From Syntrophomonadaceae bacterium (GTDB lineage: Bacteria > Bacillota_D > Dethiobacteria > DTU022 > UBA8154), in the NCBI GenBank assembly GCA_007120815.1, contig SKMY01000264.1, forward strand, positions 1-8,161: a stretch of DNA of 8,161 nucleotides. Reading direction: 5' to 3'. Positions 5,774 through 8,161 of the stretch are shown here, in pieces (the stretch's first letter is position 1; each line of letters starts with the position of its first letter). A program made the translations under genes and the position numbers. The notes under the pieces are model-generated. The model was not told where the DNA came from. It made no database searches and saw only the letters and a list, made by a program, of their open reading frames with translations.

Positions 5774-7362
5774 TTTTTGCCGCCTTAATCCTTGCGGGAT
5801 TTTTATCGGGAATCCGCCTCATGCAGTCTCCAAAAACGGCCCTGTGGGGCAACCGCCTGGGGGCGCTGTCCATGACACTGGCGGTAATCTGGGCTTTTCT
5901 TTTTTTTGATGGAGGGGACAGCGGCCTGTTTTTCGCCCTGATCTATGCGGCTGTCGGGGCGGCAGCGGGCATTGCCCTGGGGCAGGCCGTGAAGATGATC
6001 CACATGCCCCAAACCGTGGCCGTCTTAAACGGCCTGGGTGGAGCGGCCTCGGCCCTGGTGGCCTGGGCCGCCGTTCTGGCCTACGCGGGCCAGCAGGGGG
6101 CAGCGATTCTAGCCATGAATGCACTGCCGGAAACGATGATGCTGTTCTGGGCTACATCGGGTTTGGCGGTGGGTGTGGGCGCCCTGACCCTGGGCGGCAG
6201 CCTCATTGCCGCGGTAAAACTGCAAGGCCTGGCCTTTCAGAGGCCCTTCCAGGTCAAGGGTCACGGGGGCATTTTACGCTTCATACTCCTGGTTTGCGCC
6301 TTTTTCATTGTGTTGAACGTGGCATTTGCGGGCCACTATTTTGAAATGATTGTGCCGTTGATCGCCCTGCTGGGACTGTTTTCCGGCATGTTTATGGCCC
6401 TGCGCATCGGCGGCGCCGACATGCCCATTATCATTTCCCTGCTGAACTCTCTTTCAGGGATTGCCGCTTCTGTCACCGGGTTAGCCGTGGAAAACCTTAT
6501 CCTGGTGGGAACCGGGGCCCTGGTGGGTGTGGCAGGGCTGATCTTGACGCGCATCATGTGCCGCGCCATGAACCGCAGCCTGATTGCCGTTTTGGCCGGG
6601 TTTACACCCCGGGTTCGCCCGCAGGCTTCCCAAGGGGATGCATACCGGGAAGAAGAAAAGATCCATGATGAAAAGGTGGTAGAAAGCCGGGAGGAGGCGG
6701 GACTTCACACCGGGGAGCGCACTGCCGCAGAAGACGAGACAGATGACGGTGAACCGACGGATGAAGAAAAAGCCGGGGAGCCGGGTATTGGGCAAGATGC
6801 CGCCGAAAAAACCCCGGGGGAAGGCCGCCTTTCTGAGGCCGACTTGCCGGCTATCCTGCAAAACGCCGCCCACGTAATCATTGTGCCGGGTTACGGGATG
6901 GCCGTGGCCCAGGCGCAGCAGGCCGTCCGGCAGCTGGTAGACGCCCTGGAGCGGCGGGGTAAAGACGTCAAGATCGCCATTCACCCCGTGGCCGGCCGTA
7001 TGCCCGGGCACATGAACGTGCTCCTGGCCGAAGCGGGAATTGACTACGAAAAGCTCCTGGACCTGGATACCGTCAATCCCCAGTTTGACTCTTCCGATCT
7101 GGCTGTTGTCGTGGGTGCCTGTGATGTGGTTAACCCTTCGGCCAACTCGGTGGAAGGCACACCCATATCCGGGATGCCCGTTTTAAATGTAGAAAAAGCG
7201 AAGCAGGTCGTTGTCTGCAACCTGGATGACAACCCCGGCTACTCCGGAGTGGAAAATATCCTCTACCGGCAGCCCCATGTTGTCACCCTTTGGGGGGACG
7301 CGGCCCAGACCGTGCCCCGGCTAACCGCCATGCTGGAGGAAAACGAAACCCCGGCCGGTTAA
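5758..7362 (+). CDS. pntB: Transhydrogenase subunit beta (PntB) with altered domain III nucleotide site and a long acidic linker
   Basis: This 534-residue subunit carries the beta-side helices of domain II (about 1-280, some nine segments) and the cytoplasmic domain III (about 365-525). Conserved parts include MPQTVAVLNG (83-92), GGADMP (218-223), LLNSLSG (228-234), VPGYGMAVAQAQ (376-387), HPVAGRMPGHMNVLLAEA (409-426) and GYSG (494-497). It starts at GTG 5758, with GAGGTG (5741-5746) 11 bases upstream, overlapping pntAB by 16 bp, so translation is probably coupled. It is about 70 residues longer than E. coli PntB (462), mostly through an acidic insertion at about 288-358. The Lys-Arg-Ser segment that contacts the NADP 2'-phosphate (E. 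coli 424-426) reads Asn488-Leu489-Asp490, followed by Asp491. GAND reads GACD (453-456), and Asn91 replaces the channel histidine His91. The family is certain; use of NADP(H) is not. Confidence 0.93.
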   Translation: MAATLIFAALILAGFLSGIRLMQSPKTALWGNRLGALSMTLAVIWAFLFFDGGDSGLFFALIYAAVGAAAGIALGQAVKMIHMPQTVAVLNGLGGAASALVAWAAVLAYAGQQGAAILAMNALPETMMLFWATSGLAVGVGALTLGGSLIAAVKLQGLAFQRPFQVKGHGGILRFILLVCAFFIVLNVAFAGHYFEMIVPLIALLGLFSGMFMALRIGGADMPIIISLLNSLSGIAASVTGLAVENLILVGTGALVGVAGLILTRIMCRAMNRSLIAVLAGFTPRVRPQASQGDAYREEEKIHDEKVVESREEAGLHTGERTAAEDETDDGEPTDEEKAGEPGIGQDAAEKTPGEGRLSEADLPAILQNAAHVIIVPGYGMAVAQAQQAVRQLVDALERRGKDVKIAIHPVAGRMPGHMNVLLAEAGIDYEKLLDLDTVNPQFDSSDLAVVVGACDVVNPSANSVEGTPISGMPVLNVEKAKQVVVCNLDDNPGYSGVENILYRQPHVVTLWGDAAQTVPRLTAMLEENETPAG

Positions 7363-7383
7363 CCCGCCGGGGTGCCGTGTTTT
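7348..7383 (+). terminator. Rho-independent terminator of the pnt operon
   Basis: ACCCCGGC (7348-7355) and GCCGGGGT (7366-7373) form a perfect 8-bp GC-rich stem. The loop of ten bases contains the pntB stop codon (7360-7362), so the stem includes the last codons of pntB. A short T run (7380-7383) follows after six bases. The stem is strong but the T-tract is poor, so termination may be incomplete. Confidence 0.6.
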
Positions 7384-7545
7384 AATCATGCCATTTTGGG
7401 CAAAACGGGCTAAATATTGACCGGAAGCTAGAGTATAGTCCTGGATAGTCCCGGCCCGTCCAAATCAGGGTGGGTTTGCTTTGATTTATTTGATTCCATC
7501 AACGTGTCGTTCAAGGTTCAGGGAGTAGTGACAAAGTTTCATGTC
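7384..7545. other. Intergenic region between converging pntB and the ureohydrolase gene
   Basis: There is no convincing gene here. Visible are a tandem pair ATAGTCCTGG (7435-7444) and ATAGTCCCGG (7445-7454), and a distant inverted pair ACGGGC (7405-7410) and GCCCGT (7454-7459) that could close a weak hairpin. CCATTTTG (7391-7398) and CAAAACGG (7401-7408) are nearly complementary and could serve as a weak bidirectional hairpin. No clear terminator for the minus-strand gene was found. Confidence 0.5.
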
Positions 7546-8161
7546 TTAACGTCCACCGTTGTCCCGCAAGAGTACAGCAGCCATCAGCTCGTAGATCACC
7601 TTCACGGCGGCCAGGCTGGTGATGTCGGCGTGGTCCAGCGGGGGGGAAACTTCCACCACGTCGGCCGCTTTTACGGGAAGTGCCCCGGCGATGTCCCGCA
7701 CCAGCTCCAGGAGTTCCCGGGTGCTGAGGCCGCCCGCATCAGGGGTGCCCGTGCCTGGGGCATGAGCCGGGTCCAAAACATCTATGTCAATGGTCATATA
7801 CAGGCTGTCGTAGTCCCGGAAATACTCGATGACTTCTTTTGCCACGGTTTCAGGCCCTTTTTTATAAATGTTCCGCACGTTGAAAATGTTTAATTCCGGG
7901 TGGGACGCCAAAAAGGCCGCTTCCTCTTCCATGAAGCTGCGAACACCTAAAAGGGCTAAATCTTTCGGCTCGATGCCATCCAATTCCAGGCTGCGCCGCT
8001 GGGTGCAGGCGTGGGACCAGGAAAGCCCATCGTATTCACTCACAAGGTCCGGGTGGGCATCGAAATGCAAAAGGCCCATTTTTTCCCCGGCACAGGTCCG
8101 GGAAAAGGCTTTGATCAGGGGAATGGACACGGAATGGTCGCCGCCCAGGAAAAGGCAGAAC
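7546..8161 (-). CDS. speB: Agmatinase-type ureohydrolase (partial, start outside window)
   Basis: These are the last 204 residues of an arginase/agmatinase/formiminoglutamase-family hydrolase; agmatinase converts agmatine to putrescine and urea in polyamine synthesis. All dimanganese motifs are visible: LGGDHS (5-10 of the visible part), FDAHPDL (33-39) and DIDVLDP (125-131), giving His9, Asp34, His36, Asp38, Asp125 and Asp127 as ligands. SHA (49-51) and the late Glu (VVEVSPP, 168-174) also fit. The HFDAHPDL...EYDG...SHA arrangement is closest to SpeB-type enzymes, but arginase or another guanidino-hydrolase is possible. The frame continues through the right edge; a GTG at 8130 lies inside the conserved GGDHSV motif and is not the start. 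Roughly 90 N-terminal residues are missing. The gene converges on the pnt operon and stops with TAA at 7548-7546. Confidence 0.88.
   Translation of the reverse strand, partial: FCLFLGGDHSVSIPLIKAFSRTCAGEKMGLLHFDAHPDLVSEYDGLSWSHACTQRRSLELDGIEPKDLALLGVRSFMEEEAAFLASHPELNIFNVRNIYKKGPETVAKEVIEYFRDYDSLYMTIDIDVLDPAHAPGTGTPDAGGLSTRELLELVRDIAGALPVKAADVVEVSPPLDHADITSLAAVKVIYELMAAVLLRDNGGR

Noticed and set aside
7504..7893. Open frame of 129 codons on the + strand
   Set aside because: It is antisense to the ureohydrolase, whose metal-binding motifs are complete.
7546..8130. GTG at 8130 as start of the ureohydrolase
   Set aside because: It falls inside the conserved LGGDHSV motif; the frame is open to the window edge, so the gene is simply cut by the boundary.
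1..8161. CRISPR array, tRNA or rRNA genes, or an integrase/transposase gene
   Set aside because: No regularly spaced repeat-spacer pattern, no tRNA-like cloverleaf sequence and no transposase motifs were seen; the only repeats are the GGGACGGTTCT family and minor short ones.

Overview
The window looks like a chromosomal segment of a Gram-positive, Clostridia-type Firmicute. The grounds are strong GGAGG-like ribosome sites, frequent TTG and GTG starts, good sigma-A type promoters (two with extended -10 elements), a moderately GC-rich composition by eye, and several copies of a GGGACGGTTCT-cored dispersed repeat that I recall from Peptococcaceae- and Moorella-like genomes. The genus cannot be fixed from the sequence alone.

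Layout. Positions 1-204 hold the last codons of a probable membrane protein on the + strand, then three direct copies of the repeat and a T-tract. Positions 205-2168 are a two-gene minus-strand operon: a GNAT-type acyltransferase followed by a PIG-L/LmbE-type deacetylase. It starts at a promoter divergent from a + strand MurJ/MviN-type lipid-carrier flippase (2352-3905). The 183-bp divergent region carries both promoters and two perfect short palindromes. The left half is therefore a cell-envelope or surface-glycan neighbourhood.

Positions 3906-7383 are a complete three-gene operon for a proton-translocating nicotinamide nucleotide transhydrogenase, pntAA-pntAB-pntB, with its own promoter and a terminator. 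A MITE/BIME-like element with perfect 30-bp inverted ends sits in the 228-bp gap between pntAA and pntAB, while pntAB and pntB overlap by 16 bp. After a 183-bp gap, a ureohydrolase gene of agmatinase type runs in from the right edge on the minus strand, without its start.

The most unusual signal is in PntB. Its fold and dI/dIII coupling motifs are intact, but the Lys-Arg-Ser motif that reads the NADP 2'-phosphate is replaced by Asn-Leu-Asp-Asp. Two cysteines line the same pocket, the linker to the membrane domain is a long acidic insertion, and neither previously described proton-path histidine is present. This could be a transhydrogenase whose dIII has changed nucleotide specificity, possibly to NAD(H), so the usual 'NADPH-forming' annotation should not be accepted without a test.
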